A stretch of 64,000 bases of DNA from Planctomycetota bacterium (GCA_016220085.1 JACRIN010000030.1:53853-117852), one strand, 5' to 3'. Positions 51,290 to 59,162 are shown, counted from the first letter of the stretch. Translations and numbers: made by a program. Notes: generated by a model from the sequence alone, not told the origin.

Positions 51290-52221
51290 TCGTGGCCTCC
51301 GTGAGCCTCGGGCTTCGTCTCGGCGGCGTGCACCGCGGCGCCGTCGTGCTCGCCCGGAGTCTCCGGCGCGCCCGGAGTACCGTGAGTCCCCGAACCCTCG
51401 GCGGCGCCGGACGCGACCAGCGCCTCGGCCTGCAGACGGAACGAATCGGCGATCGTGAACGCCGCGCGCGCTTCGAGGTCGTCGCGCCGCGTCGGCTCCC
51501 AACGGTCGGCGACCGCGAGCAGGCCGTAGAGCAAGCGTCGCGCGCGCTCGAAGTCGCCGCGGTCCATCGCTTCGTGCGCGGCGTCGAGCGTCTCCTCGCC
51601 TTCCGGGCGCACGTCGAGTTGCGCGGGGATGCGCGCGTACTCGACCGTCGGTGCGGCGGAGGTCGGGTCGGTCCGAGGACCATGCGGTTCGTCGGTCGCG
51701 ACCGAACCGCCGCTCGCGCGGGTCCCGAGCGACTGCTGCAGCGTGCTCATCGACTTCCACGTCAGGCCGATCAACGCGAGGTTCGCGATCGCGAACAGCG
51801 AGAGCGCGCCGACGAGCAACGGCGAGCTCTTGAGGTCGAACTTGACGCGCGACGCGGCTTGCGCGACTTGCGTGGCGGCATGCGACGTCGCCGCCGCGGC
51901 GGCGTTCTCGGCGGAGAGCGCGTTCGCGGCGGGCGCCGCGGGAGACGCGTTGCCCGCGCCGACCGTCGCGGCGGTGGGCGTCGCGCCGCCCGCGCTGGGC
52001 GCGCCGCCAGTGCCGGGCGTGCTGGGCGCGGGCCCGAGCACGGCGCTCATCGCTTCCTCGTTGAGGTTCGTGAACACCTGCGCCTGCGCCGTCGCGGGTG
52101 CGCTCGCGGCGGAATTGACGACGGCGACCTTGGGCTCGCTGAGCTCGTCGAAGCAGAAGAGGTCTTCCTCTTCGTCGATCATCTGCTTGTGCGGCGCGGA
52201 GCCTTCGTGCGGGTTGGTCAC
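51286..52221 (-). CDS. Single-pass membrane protein of unknown function
   Basis: 311 residues. The N-terminal about 130 residues are cytoplasmic and low complexity: an acidic start (DEEEDLFCFDELSEP), then Ala/Pro/Thr/Gly-rich. One TM at about 137-157 (SSPLLVGALSLFAIANLALI). The periplasmic part has one TPR-like helix pair (LDAAHEAMDRGDFERARRLL) and ends in a Gly/His/Glu tail (AAETKPEAHGGHE). No family is recognised. It follows the receiver/HATPase gene after 3 bp and overlaps the STN protein (GTGA), so the three envelope genes at 49002-52221 form one translational unit. Confidence 0.7.
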   Translation of the reverse strand: MTNPHEGSAPHKQMIDEEEDLFCFDELSEPKVAVVNSAASAPATAQAQVFTNLNEEAMSAVLGPAPSTPGTGGAPSAGGATPTAATVGAGNASPAAPAANALSAENAAAAATSHAATQVAQAASRVKFDLKSSPLLVGALSLFAIANLALIGLTWKSMSTLQQSLGTRASGGSVATDEPHGPRTDPTSAAPTVEYARIPAQLDVRPEGEETLDAAHEAMDRGDFERARRLLYGLLAVADRWEPTRRDDLEARAAFTIADSFRLQAEALVASGAAEGSGTHGTPGAPETPGEHDGAAVHAAETKPEAHGGHE

Positions 52222-52224
52222 GAC

Positions 52225-53214
52225 TCAGCTCCAGAGAGCCACTTGAAGGCTCTTCTTGACCGTCGGGCCCGCGAGCATCCGTCCGACGCTCACGGCGAGC
52301 GCGGGCGAGAGGTTGTAGCTCGGCTCGGCTTCGCCTCGCAGACCGGCGAGCACTCGCGCGGCCATCTCGGGCGTCAGGTAATCGAGCTCGGAGAGATCGA
52401 TCGCTTCCTCCTCGTCGAACTGCACGCGATACGCGGCGAAGCGCAGCGTCACGCGCGTGCCGCGACCGAGCGCGGCTTCGATGCGCAGGTCCTCGGCGAG
52501 CGCCGCGACGCGGGCGAGTCCGCTGTGCGCGCCGCCGTGGACGTCGGCGAGGCTTCCGACCGCGACGCCGATCGGATCGAGGCCGGAACCTTGATCGGTG
52601 ACCGTGACGACGAGCTCGCGCCCGTCGAGCTCCGCGCGCAGGTCGTACGAGCCCTCGCGCTTCGGATAGGCATGGCGGAGGACGTTGTCGACGAGCTCGT
52701 GCGTCGCGCCGGCGATGCGGGCGCGCGTCGACGGCCCGAACGACCAGCGCACGAGCTGGGCGAGCAGCTCGCGCACGCCGGCATCGAGCCCGTCGGCGTT
52801 CGCGCCGTAGCGGCGCATGAACACCGCGGCGGACTCGCGCGACGGCAACACGGCCTTCGGTGCAGCGCGCTCGACCGCCGCGACGACCTCGTCGAGGCCG
52901 CAGGGCTTCGACAACACGTCGCGCAGGCCGAGGTGCAGCGCCGCGCGGCAATCGTCGAAGCTCGGCGAGTCGGCGAGCAACACCAGAGCGGCGCGCGAGC
53001 CGCGGCGTTGGAGCTCGAGCGCGAGCTCGAGGCCCGGTCGCTCGCCGAGCGCCGCGTCGATCACGATCACGTCGTGGCCCGCGACCTGGAGCGCATCGGC
53101 GCCGCTCGAGACGGTGGTCACTTGGTGACCGCGACGGCGCAACGCGGCGCCGACGGCGAGTCCGATCGCCGGTTCGGCGAGCGCGAGCAAGACGCGGAGC
53201 GTGGCGGCGCTCAT
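52225..53214 (-). CDS. Receiver domain fused to an RsbW-like HATPase (anti-sigma-type kinase)
   Basis: 329 residues from the ATG at 53214 (ATGA overlap with the kinase-like gene). Residues 5-115 are receiver-like (LRVLLALAEPAIGLAVGAAL, GHDVIVIDAALGERPGLEL with the Asp kept, LSKPCGLDEVV with the Lys kept), but the N-terminal acidic pair is reduced to a single Glu. Residues 140-255 are RsbW-type HATPase (GATHELVDNVLRHAYPKREG, VTVTDQGSGLDPIG). The C-terminal 70 residues (IDLSELDYLTPEMAARVLAG and on) are unique. The fusion suggests a phosphorylation-controlled anti-sigma or partner-switching protein; no STAS partner is encoded nearby. Confidence 0.82.
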   Translation of the reverse strand: MSAATLRVLLALAEPAIGLAVGAALRRRGHQVTTVSSGADALQVAGHDVIVIDAALGERPGLELALELQRRGSRAALVLLADSPSFDDCRAALHLGLRDVLSKPCGLDEVVAAVERAAPKAVLPSRESAAVFMRRYGANADGLDAGVRELLAQLVRWSFGPSTRARIAGATHELVDNVLRHAYPKREGSYDLRAELDGRELVVTVTDQGSGLDPIGVAVGSLADVHGGAHSGLARVAALAEDLRIEAALGRGTRVTLRFAAYRVQFDEEEAIDLSELDYLTPEMAARVLAGLRGEAEPSYNLSPALAVSVGRMLAGPTVKKSLQVALWS

Positions 53215-53909
53215 GCGGCCCTCCCCAGGGCTTGGCAAGCGATGCGGATGCGGACGCAGACCGAATCGGTCGCTGCGACCTCGAACGTGCCTTGCATGCG
53301 CTCGACCTCGCGTCGCGCAAGCTCGAACCCGAGACCGAGGCTTGCGTCGTTGTGCGAGCGCGGCGCGCGCAGTGCGGCGAGGCGCGAACGCTCGCCGCCG
53401 CTGATCACGGAGAACCCCGCGGAGCCCGCTTCGACGCGCGCTTCGAGCAGCACGTCCTCGGCGGAGCCTTCGAGCGCGACGCGGACGACGTGCGCGAGCG
53501 CGGTGGAGAGCAGAGCGCCGTCGACGAGCAGTTGCGGCGCCGCCGCGGGCCGCGCGAGCGTCACTCGGGCCGCGTCGCGCTGCGCGAGCTTCGCGACCGT
53601 GCTCTGCAGGATCTCCTCGAGCGAGCACACGAGCGGCATCAACGGACGTGGCGCAGCGTATGCGGCGAGCGCTTCGACGTCGCGCGAGAGTCGCAGCACC
53701 TCCGCGAGCGCGCCGGAGAGCGTCTCTCGGCGCGGATCGTCGACGCCGAAGTTCTTGGCCAGCGACTCCATCGACGCGCGCAGCGCCGCGAGCGGCGTCC
53801 TGAAGATGCGCGTGACGGCGAGCCCGACCTCCGCGGCTTGCGGAGTCGCTCGTGCAGCGACGGACGAACTTTCGTTCTCGTGCGCGCGCTCGTTCGGGGT
53901 GTCGACCAT
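53211..53909 (-). CDS. Degenerate histidine-kinase-like protein (phospho-acceptor His missing)
   Basis: 232 residues from the ATG at 53909. HisKA-like helices at about 28-80: EVGLAVTRIFRTPLAALRAS aligns with the intact kinase of this cluster (NVASGIAHELRNPMNAI), but the His-Glu pair is Arg-Ile. The ATP-binding half is also eroded: the N box should read N-L-x-x-N-A but is ALAHVVRVALEG, and the D-x-G-x-G box is SGGERS. The G2-like LGLGFELARREVERMQGTF is kept. No sensor domain or TM. It probably has a regulatory or scaffolding role rather than kinase activity. Overlaps the receiver/HATPase gene (ATGA). Confidence 0.8.
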   Translation of the reverse strand: MVDTPNERAHENESSSVAARATPQAAEVGLAVTRIFRTPLAALRASMESLAKNFGVDDPRRETLSGALAEVLRLSRDVEALAAYAAPRPLMPLVCSLEEILQSTVAKLAQRDAARVTLARPAAAPQLLVDGALLSTALAHVVRVALEGSAEDVLLEARVEAGSAGFSVISGGERSRLAALRAPRSHNDASLGLGFELARREVERMQGTFEVAATDSVCVRIRIACQALGRAA

Positions 53910-53935
53910 TTGTTCCGGAGGACGGGGGGTGAGGG

Positions 53936-53950
53936 GCAAACCCGTTGCCA
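53936..53950 (-). promoter_or_regulatory. Candidate sigma-54 promoter upstream of the degenerate kinase gene
   Basis: On the minus strand TGGCA (53950-53946) and TTGC (53939-53936) match the -24/-12 elements with exactly the GG-N10-GC spacing. It lies in a 176-bp intergenic gap between the degenerate NtrC-like gene and the degenerate kinase gene, the only sizeable gap in this part of the operon. The predicted start (about 53924) gives a 15-nt leader. It could drive everything from 53909 down through flgB-fliN. This is the best sigma-54 match I found. Confidence 0.55.
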
Positions 53951-54085
53951 GGCGCGTCAATCGGCCAGGCGCGGGAATCGCTTGATCGGACGGGACTTCA
54001 CGGGGGAAGAAACTTCCCAAGTCCGACTCTCGTTCCGACGGCACGGCAAAGCGTTCCACTGTCGTCCTCGCGGCTGCGTCGGCGC

Positions 54086-55375
54086 TCAAGCGCCGAGCGA
54101 GAGCGCCTGCAGTTTGTTGTAGAGCGTCGCTCGGTTGATGCCGAGCAGCTCCGCGGCGCGGCTCTTGTTGCCGCCGACCTCGGCGAGCACGCGGCGGATC
54201 AACGCTTCCTCGAGCGCGCGCAGCGAACGATCGCCGAGCGGTAGGAACTCGCCCGCCGGCGCCGAGTCGCTCGCGGTGCGCAGCGCGAGATCGGACACGT
54301 CGACGATTTCGGCGCGCGCGAACAGCACGGCGCGCTCGACGACGTTTTCGAGCTCCAGCAGGTTGCCCGGCCAACGATGCGCGGCGAGCGCAGCGAGCGC
54401 GGCGGCCGTGAACGCGCGCACCGGCCGGCCGCAGGCTTCGGCCTTGCGGCGCAGGGCGTCGTGGGCGAGTTCGAGGACGTCATCGCCGCGTTCGCGCAAC
54501 GCGGGCACCGGCAGGCTGAGGACGTTGAGGCGATAGAAGAGGTCTTCGCGGAACGCGCCGCGGCCGACTTGCTCCTCCAGCTTCCCGCCGGTCGCCGCGA
54601 TCAGGCGGACGTCGGCGCGGAGCTCTTCCCCTGCGCCGTTTTGGCGATACGTGCGGTCCTGCAGCAGCCGCAGCAAGCGCGCCTGCACCGCGAGCGGCAG
54701 GTGATCGACGTCGTCGAGGTAGAGCGTGCCGCCTTCTGCGGCCGCGAGCTGGCCGGCGCGGGCTCCGAAGAGCGTTTCCTCGAGCGCAGCGGGGTCCGCG
54801 GCGGCGACGCGGCAGACGACGAACGGAGCGGAAGCTCGCGCCGAGCGTATATGGATCGCGCGCGCGACCCGTTCCTTCTCGACGCCGGTCTCGCCGCGGA
54901 GCAGTACGGTGGTGCGCGGCGTGCGCGCGACGCGCTCGACCTGTTCGAGCACCCGGCGCAGCGCGGGAGAGCGACCGATCAGCGCCGCGCCGGCGACGCG
55001 TTCGAGCTCGTTCGCGAGCCTGGCGCGCTCGCGCTCGACGCGGAGCACGCGTTCGGCGCGTTCGACCGTCGCGAGCGCGCGTTCGCGCGAGCAGGGCTTC
55101 TCGAGGACGTCGCACGCGCCGCGACCGAGCGCCGCGAACGCGCGCTCGACTTCGCCGGCTCCGGCGAGCACCACGGTGGCGGTCCCGCTCGCGAGCGCGG
55201 CGTCCGCGAGCTCGACCGAGGCGAGCACGAGCTCCGCGCCGTCCTCGGCGAGGCCGCGACGGAGCCCTAACGCGTCGGAGACGCTGCGAACCGCGTGACC
55301 GGCGTTCGCGAGCACACCGAGCAGCCCCTCGCGCACGACGGGGTCGCCGTCGGCGATCAGCACGCGGAAGGTCAT
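54086..55375 (-). CDS. Degenerate NtrC-family regulator lacking GAFTGA, Walker A Gly and receiver Asp
   Basis: 429 residues from the ATG at 55375. The three NtrC domains are all recognisable, but the first two are damaged. Receiver: acidic pair kept (IADGDP), but the phospho-acceptor site reads ELVLASVELADAAL, Ser for Asp. AAA+: Walker A is GETGVEKE rather than GESGTGKE; after ETLFG the GAFTGA loop and about ten further residues are deleted, going straight to AEGGTLYLDDVDHLP, where DE is DD; sensor I is ATGG instead of ATNR. The Arg-finger region FREDLFYRLN is kept. The Fis HTH (GGNKSRAAELLGINRATLYN) is intact. It should bind DNA but not remodel sigma-54 holoenzyme. Confidence 0.88.
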   Translation of the reverse strand: MTFRVLIADGDPVVREGLLGVLANAGHAVRSVSDALGLRRGLAEDGAELVLASVELADAALASGTATVVLAGAGEVERAFAALGRGACDVLEKPCSRERALATVERAERVLRVERERARLANELERVAGAALIGRSPALRRVLEQVERVARTPRTTVLLRGETGVEKERVARAIHIRSARASAPFVVCRVAAADPAALEETLFGARAGQLAAAEGGTLYLDDVDHLPLAVQARLLRLLQDRTYRQNGAGEELRADVRLIAATGGKLEEQVGRGAFREDLFYRLNVLSLPVPALRERGDDVLELAHDALRRKAEACGRPVRAFTAAALAALAAHRWPGNLLELENVVERAVLFARAEIVDVSDLALRTASDSAPAGEFLPLGDRSLRALEEALIRRVLAEVGGNKSRAAELLGINRATLYNKLQALSLGA

Positions 55376-55634
55376 GGCCGACTTGTCGACGCGATCGCGC
55401 GGGACCCGAAGTTCTTGCCGACCGGGCCCGGAAGCGCGGACCGCGCCGCGGAAAAAGAGTCCGGAAGACGCCTCGCGCGGGCCCGTGGGCGCGGTCTCGC
55501 CCCGAAAAGCGCGCGCATCCCTCAAGCGCTCCTGGGGTGCTCCGAGAACCCGGCGTGCTCGAGCGAGCCGCAAGGCAAGGCAAGGGCACGTTCAGCTCAG
55601 CGACCCCTCAGAACCCACCACCCAGGAGCCATCC
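55376..55634. promoter_or_regulatory. Divergent region between the degenerate regulator and flagellin 1
   Basis: 259 bp. The Shine-Dalgarno of flagellin 1, CAGGAG, lies 7 nt before the ATG. At 55573-55588 a weak sigma-54-like AGGCA...GGGCA has correct GG-N10-GC spacing, but its -12 part is poor (GGGC for TTGC). It falls in the direct repeat CAAGGCAAGGCAAGGG. The degenerate regulator's own promoter must also be here. Confidence 0.3.
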
Positions 55635-56456
55635 ATGGGACTTCGCGTAAACACGAACATCGCCTCGCTGACCGCCCAGCGCAACCTGGGCCAAGTCAGC
55701 ACCCGACTGCAGGGCAACTTCAGTCGACTGTCCTCCGGCCTGCGCATCGCTCGCGCCGCCGACGACGCCGCCGGCCTCGGCATCTCGGAGCGGATGCGCG
55801 CTCAGATCCGTTCCTACACCAGCGCGGAACGCAACGCGCAGGACGGCATCAGCCTCGTTCAGACCGCCGAAGGCGCGCTCAACGAAGTCAACAACATCCT
55901 CAGCCGGATGCGCGAGCTCGCGATCCAAGCCGCCAACGGCACGCTGTCGACCACCGACCGCACGACGATCGACACCGAGTTCCAAGAGCTCTCGAGCGAG
56001 ATCAGCCGCATCGCATCGACCGCGTCGTTCAACGGCGTGACGTTGCTCGACGGTGGAACCACGTCGCTCGACATCCAAGCCGGCATCAACTCGGGCGAGA
56101 TCATCACGATCACGCTCCAGGACACGACGACCACGAGCCTCGGCATCAACGGTCTCGACGTCACGTCGGCCGTCAACGCGGTTGCGACGCTCACCACGCT
56201 CGACACCGCGATCGACTCGGTCGTCTCGGCGCGCGGCGGGCTCGGCTCGGCGCAGAACCGTCTGCTGTCCTCGATCGCGAGCATCACCAACACACGCGAG
56301 AACCTGTCAGCCGCCGAGAGCCGCATCCGCGACGTGGACGTCGCGACGGAGACGGCGGACCTGACGCGGAACTCGATCCTGCAGCAAGCCGCAGTCGCGG
56401 TGCTCGGCCAAGCCAACGTGCAGCCGCAGCTCGCTCTGCAACTCCTGCAGGGATGA
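55635..56456 (+). CDS. fliC: Flagellin 1 (short D0/D1-only type)
   Basis: 273 residues. N-terminal D0/D1: [39 protein letters not shown] and [10 protein letters not shown]-terminal D1/D0: [39 protein letters not shown]. The centre (about 140-200) is short, so the D2/D3 outer domains are absent, as is common in planctomycete and other short flagellins. It is the most divergent of the four copies (SAERNAQDGISLV, NNILSRMRELAIQA, GGLGSAQNRLLSSIAS) and carries more Thr in the middle (LQDTTTTS). It is followed by a strong stem-loop at 56495, so it is probably monocistronic. Confidence 0.97.
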   Translation: MGLRVNTNIASLTAQRNLGQVSTRLQGNFSRLSSGLRIARAADDAAGLGISERMRAQIRSYTSAERNAQDGISLVQTAEGALNEVNNILSRMRELAIQAANGTLSTTDRTTIDTEFQELSSEISRIASTASFNGVTLLDGGTTSLDIQAGINSGEIITITLQDTTTTSLGINGLDVTSAVNAVATLTTLDTAIDSVVSARGGLGSAQNRLLSSIASITNTRENLSAAESRIRDVDVATETADLTRNSILQQAAVAVLGQANVQPQLALQLLQG

Positions 56457-56494
56457 CAACTGGAGAAAACGGCTCCTGAAGCCGGTCGCTGAAC

Positions 56495-56521
56495 GGGGGG
56501 ACCGTCAAGGGACGGCCCCCC
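56495..56521 (+). terminator. Stem-loop after flagellin 1
   Basis: GGGGGG-A-CCGTC pairs with GACGG-CCCCCC around an AAGG loop (11 bp with one bulged A). It lies 39 bp past the stop codon. No T-tract, but the position and strength suggest a transcript end or stabiliser. Confidence 0.5.
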
Positions 56522-56863
56522 ACTAGACCGCTCAGAGCCAGGAGCGCTCCGCGCTCTCGATCTTTCTAAACCCGCTTCGCCCTTCGAACGTCAACCGGAC
56601 GACGTGCCCACTCGTCCGCGCACGCACGCTCGATCGGGCGATCCCGCCGCGCCTTCGCGTGGTCTCGCATCTCGTGCCAACGATGCGTGACCGACTCCGC
56701 GAGTGCGGCGGTCTCGACGAACGTCCGGACTCGTCCGCGCGTCCGCTTGCGTGATCCCAGCGACTTCTCTTCCGCCAGGGTTACGTGACGACCGCGCAAC
56801 GCGAGACCGGATGGACTCTGTCACTTTCCCTTTCCCTTCGAATCCAACCAAGGAACGCAAGTC
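56522..56863. other. Leader/promoter region of flagellin 2
   Basis: No gene in this 342-bp stretch. The ribosome site AAGGA lies 10 nt before the ATG, in a block CCAAGGAAC that recurs before flagellin 3 and, as CCAAGGACG, before flagellin 4. CTAAA at 56568 is the only sigma-28-like -35 element, without a good -10. A pyrimidine-rich CACTTTCCCTTTCCCTTC precedes the ribosome site. Confidence 0.35.
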
Positions 56864-57685
56864 ATGGGACTTCGAGTAAACACCAACATCGCCGCGTTGA
56901 CGGCCCAACGGAACTTGGGTGCTGTCTCCGCACGCTTGTCGGGCAACTATGCCCGGCTGTCTTCCGGTCTGCGCATCGCGACCGCGGCTGACGACGCCGC
57001 GGGTCTCGGCATTTCCGAGCGCATGCGTGCACAGATCCGTTCGTTCGGCGCTGCCGGACGCAACGCGCAAGACGGAGTGTCGCTGGCGCAAACCGCGGAG
57101 GGCTCCCTCCAAGAGGTGAGCAACATCCTCACCCGCATGCGCGAGCTGGCCGTGCAATCCGCGAACGGCACGCTCACGAGCACTGACCGGACCACGCTGG
57201 ACACCGAGTTCCAGGCGTTGATCCAGGAAGTCGACCGCATCGCGACGACCGCGTCCTTCAACGGCGTGAGTCTGCTCGACGGCGCATCGACCGGTCTGTC
57301 GATCCAAGTCGGCGTCAACGCGAGCGAGACGATCACGATCGCGCTCTCGGACGCCACGGCCTCGACGCTCGGCATCGGCGCGCTCGACGTCACGAGCGTC
57401 ACCAACTCGAACACCGCGTTGACGACCATCGACGCGGCGATCGACAGCGTCACCACGGCGCGCGGCAACCTGGGCGCAGCCCAGAACCGCATGACCTCGG
57501 CGATCGCGAGCATCACCAACACGCGCGAGAACCTCTCGGCCGCCGAGAGCCGTATTCGTGACGTCGACGTGGCGCTCGAGACCGCGGACTTGACCAGGAA
57601 CTCGATCCTGCAACAGGCCGCCGTCTCGGTTCTCTCACAAGCGAACACGCAGCCTCAGCTCGCGCTGACTCTGCTGCAAGGTTGA
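56864..57685 (+). CDS. fliC: Flagellin 2 (short D0/D1-only type)
   Basis: 273 residues, co-linear with flagellin 1 throughout. D0/D1 N-terminus [39 protein letters not shown]-terminus [39 protein letters not shown]. The middle (about 140-200) has SIQVGVNASETITIALSDA. Closest to flagellins 3 and 4 ([20 protein letters not shown]). No outer domains. AAGGA ribosome site upstream. Codon use (more TTG/CTC, AACACC) matches the neighbours. Confidence 0.97.
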   Translation: MGLRVNTNIAALTAQRNLGAVSARLSGNYARLSSGLRIATAADDAAGLGISERMRAQIRSFGAAGRNAQDGVSLAQTAEGSLQEVSNILTRMRELAVQSANGTLTSTDRTTLDTEFQALIQEVDRIATTASFNGVSLLDGASTGLSIQVGVNASETITIALSDATASTLGIGALDVTSVTNSNTALTTIDAAIDSVTTARGNLGAAQNRMTSAIASITNTRENLSAAESRIRDVDVALETADLTRNSILQQAAVSVLSQANTQPQLALTLLQG

Positions 57686-58123
57686 GCGCGCGCGGCGCCG
57701 AGTTGCGCCGTCCGTGTAGCGCGAGCGCCTAACACGCGCCGACGCTCCGCGAGACGACCGCTCGCTCGAACGCCCGCCAAGCGACCGCTCTTTGACACCA
57801 TCGATCACCGCTCCGATGTGGAGGGCACGCGTGCCCGTGAACTCCGCCGACGTCGGAAGCAGTGAACACCATGCGAGTTCGTTCGTGCTTCACGTGCCGT
57901 GTTGCACGGCCTCGCCCGCATGGAGCCACGGGCATGCACTCCGCGAGTCGCTCACGGGGAGCGACGTCCTCTTCGTGGAGGCGATCCGTGGCGAAGGACC
58001 AACCGGCAGCACGGTGTCCGGGCGACGGGAGACCGTCGACCAGGCATCCCGGTCCGAACCGGGCCGTCGGCGTCCTTTCTGGCTCTCTTACTACTTCAGT
58101 TTCCAAACCAAGGAACTTCAACC
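57686..58123. other. Leader/promoter region of flagellin 3, with palindromes
   Basis: No gene in 438 bp. Two perfect palindromic elements: GGGCACGCGTGCCC at 57823-57836, and GCCGTG-TTG-CACGGC at 57896-57910. The second is nested in a longer inverted repeat CCATGCGAG...CTCG-CCC-GCATGG at about 57869-57926. TTGACA at 57792 has no matching -10. These could be operator sites or an RNA leader structure. The ribosome site AAGGA lies about 9 nt before the ATG. Confidence 0.45.
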
Positions 58124-58942
58124 ATGGGACTTCGTGTAAACACGAACGTCGCCGCGATGACTGCCCAACGCAACTTGGGCGCAGTCACCGGGCGACTGCA
58201 AGGCAACTTTGCTCGTCTGTCCTCCGGCCTGCGCATCGCGACGGCCGCGGACGACGCCGCAGGCCTCGGTATCTCCGAGCGCATGCGGGCGCAGATCCGC
58301 TCCTTCACGGTTGCGGGTCGGAACGCGCAAGACGGCGTTTCCCTCGCGCAGACCGCTGAAGGCGCGCTGCAAGAGACCGGCAACATCCTCACGCGTATGC
58401 GTGAACTCTCGGTGCAAGCGGCCAACGGGACGCTCACCTCCACCGACCGCGCGACTCTGGACACCGAGTTCCAGGCGCTCGTAGCGGAAATCGACCGCAT
58501 CTCCACGCAGACGACCTTCAACGGCGTCGCGCTGCTGGACGGGTCGTCGACGGGTCTGGCGATCCAGGTCGGTGTCAATGCGTCGGAGACGATCACCGTC
58601 GCGCTGCAGGATTCGAGCGCAAGCACGCTCGCAATCAGCACGCTCGACGTGACCGACGTCACCAACGCCAACAGCGCGATCGCGGCGATCGATACCGCGA
58701 TCGACAGCGTGTCTCAGTTCCGTGGTGACCTTGGTGCGGCGCAAAACCGCCTCACCAGCACCATCGCGAGCATCACCAACACGCGCGAAAACCTCTCGGC
58801 CGCCGAGAGCCGTATTCGCGACGTCGACGTGGCGCTCGAGACGAGCGACCTGACCCGCAACTCGATCCTGCAGCAAGCTGCGGTGTCGGTGTTGTCTCAG
58901 GCCAACGTGCAGCCTCAGCTCGCGTTGTCGCTCCTGGGTTGA
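58124..58942 (+). CDS. fliC: Flagellin 3 (short D0/D1-only type)
   Basis: 272 residues. Very similar to flagellin 4 at both ends ([38 protein letters not shown]-terminus [37 protein letters not shown]). It differs in the middle (IAAIDTAIDSVSQFRGDLG, LQDSSASTLAISTLDVT). The last residues are LSLLG, lacking the LQ seen in the others. A bidirectional terminator follows at 59132. Confidence 0.97.
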   Translation: MGLRVNTNVAAMTAQRNLGAVTGRLQGNFARLSSGLRIATAADDAAGLGISERMRAQIRSFTVAGRNAQDGVSLAQTAEGALQETGNILTRMRELSVQAANGTLTSTDRATLDTEFQALVAEIDRISTQTTFNGVALLDGSSTGLAIQVGVNASETITVALQDSSASTLAISTLDVTDVTNANSAIAAIDTAIDSVSQFRGDLGAAQNRLTSTIASITNTRENLSAAESRIRDVDVALETSDLTRNSILQQAAVSVLSQANVQPQLALSLLG

Positions 58943-59131
58943 TGCACTCGGTCGGGGAGGGCGTCAGCTCGCCCCACTAGAGTGAGTCGGTGCCACGAGC
59001 ACCGCCTCACCCCGAGACTGGGTTGGGTTCCGAGTCTGGTAGGTCACCGCGCACGGCGCGCGTTCCTGCCTGGCGCGAGAAACCGGCCAGCCCGGAGCCC
59101 ATCGGCCCACTCGGGGCGCAAAGAAGAGAGT

Positions 59132-59162
59132 CCCGCTCGCTGTGCTTCGCACAACGAGCGGG
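59132..59162. terminator. Bidirectional terminator between flagellin 3 and the C11-type pseudogene
   Basis: An 8-bp stem CCCGCTCG / CGAGCGGG, one C.A mismatch, then a 5-bp TGTGC / GCACA with a TTC loop. On the + strand ATCCTTCTGTTTT follows; on the minus strand ACTCTCTTCTTT follows. It sits between the end of flagellin 3 (+) and the end of the pseudogene (-), where two convergent transcripts must stop. Confidence 0.6.

Noticed and set aside
55573..55588. Sigma-54 promoter for flagellin 1
   Set aside because: Spacing fits but the -12 element is GGGC rather than TTGC and it lies in a short direct repeat; kept only as a weak note.
57896..57920. TTGCA before flagellin 3 as a sigma-54 -12 element
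   Set aside because: No GG at the required 10-bp distance upstream; the TTGCA is the loop of a palindrome.
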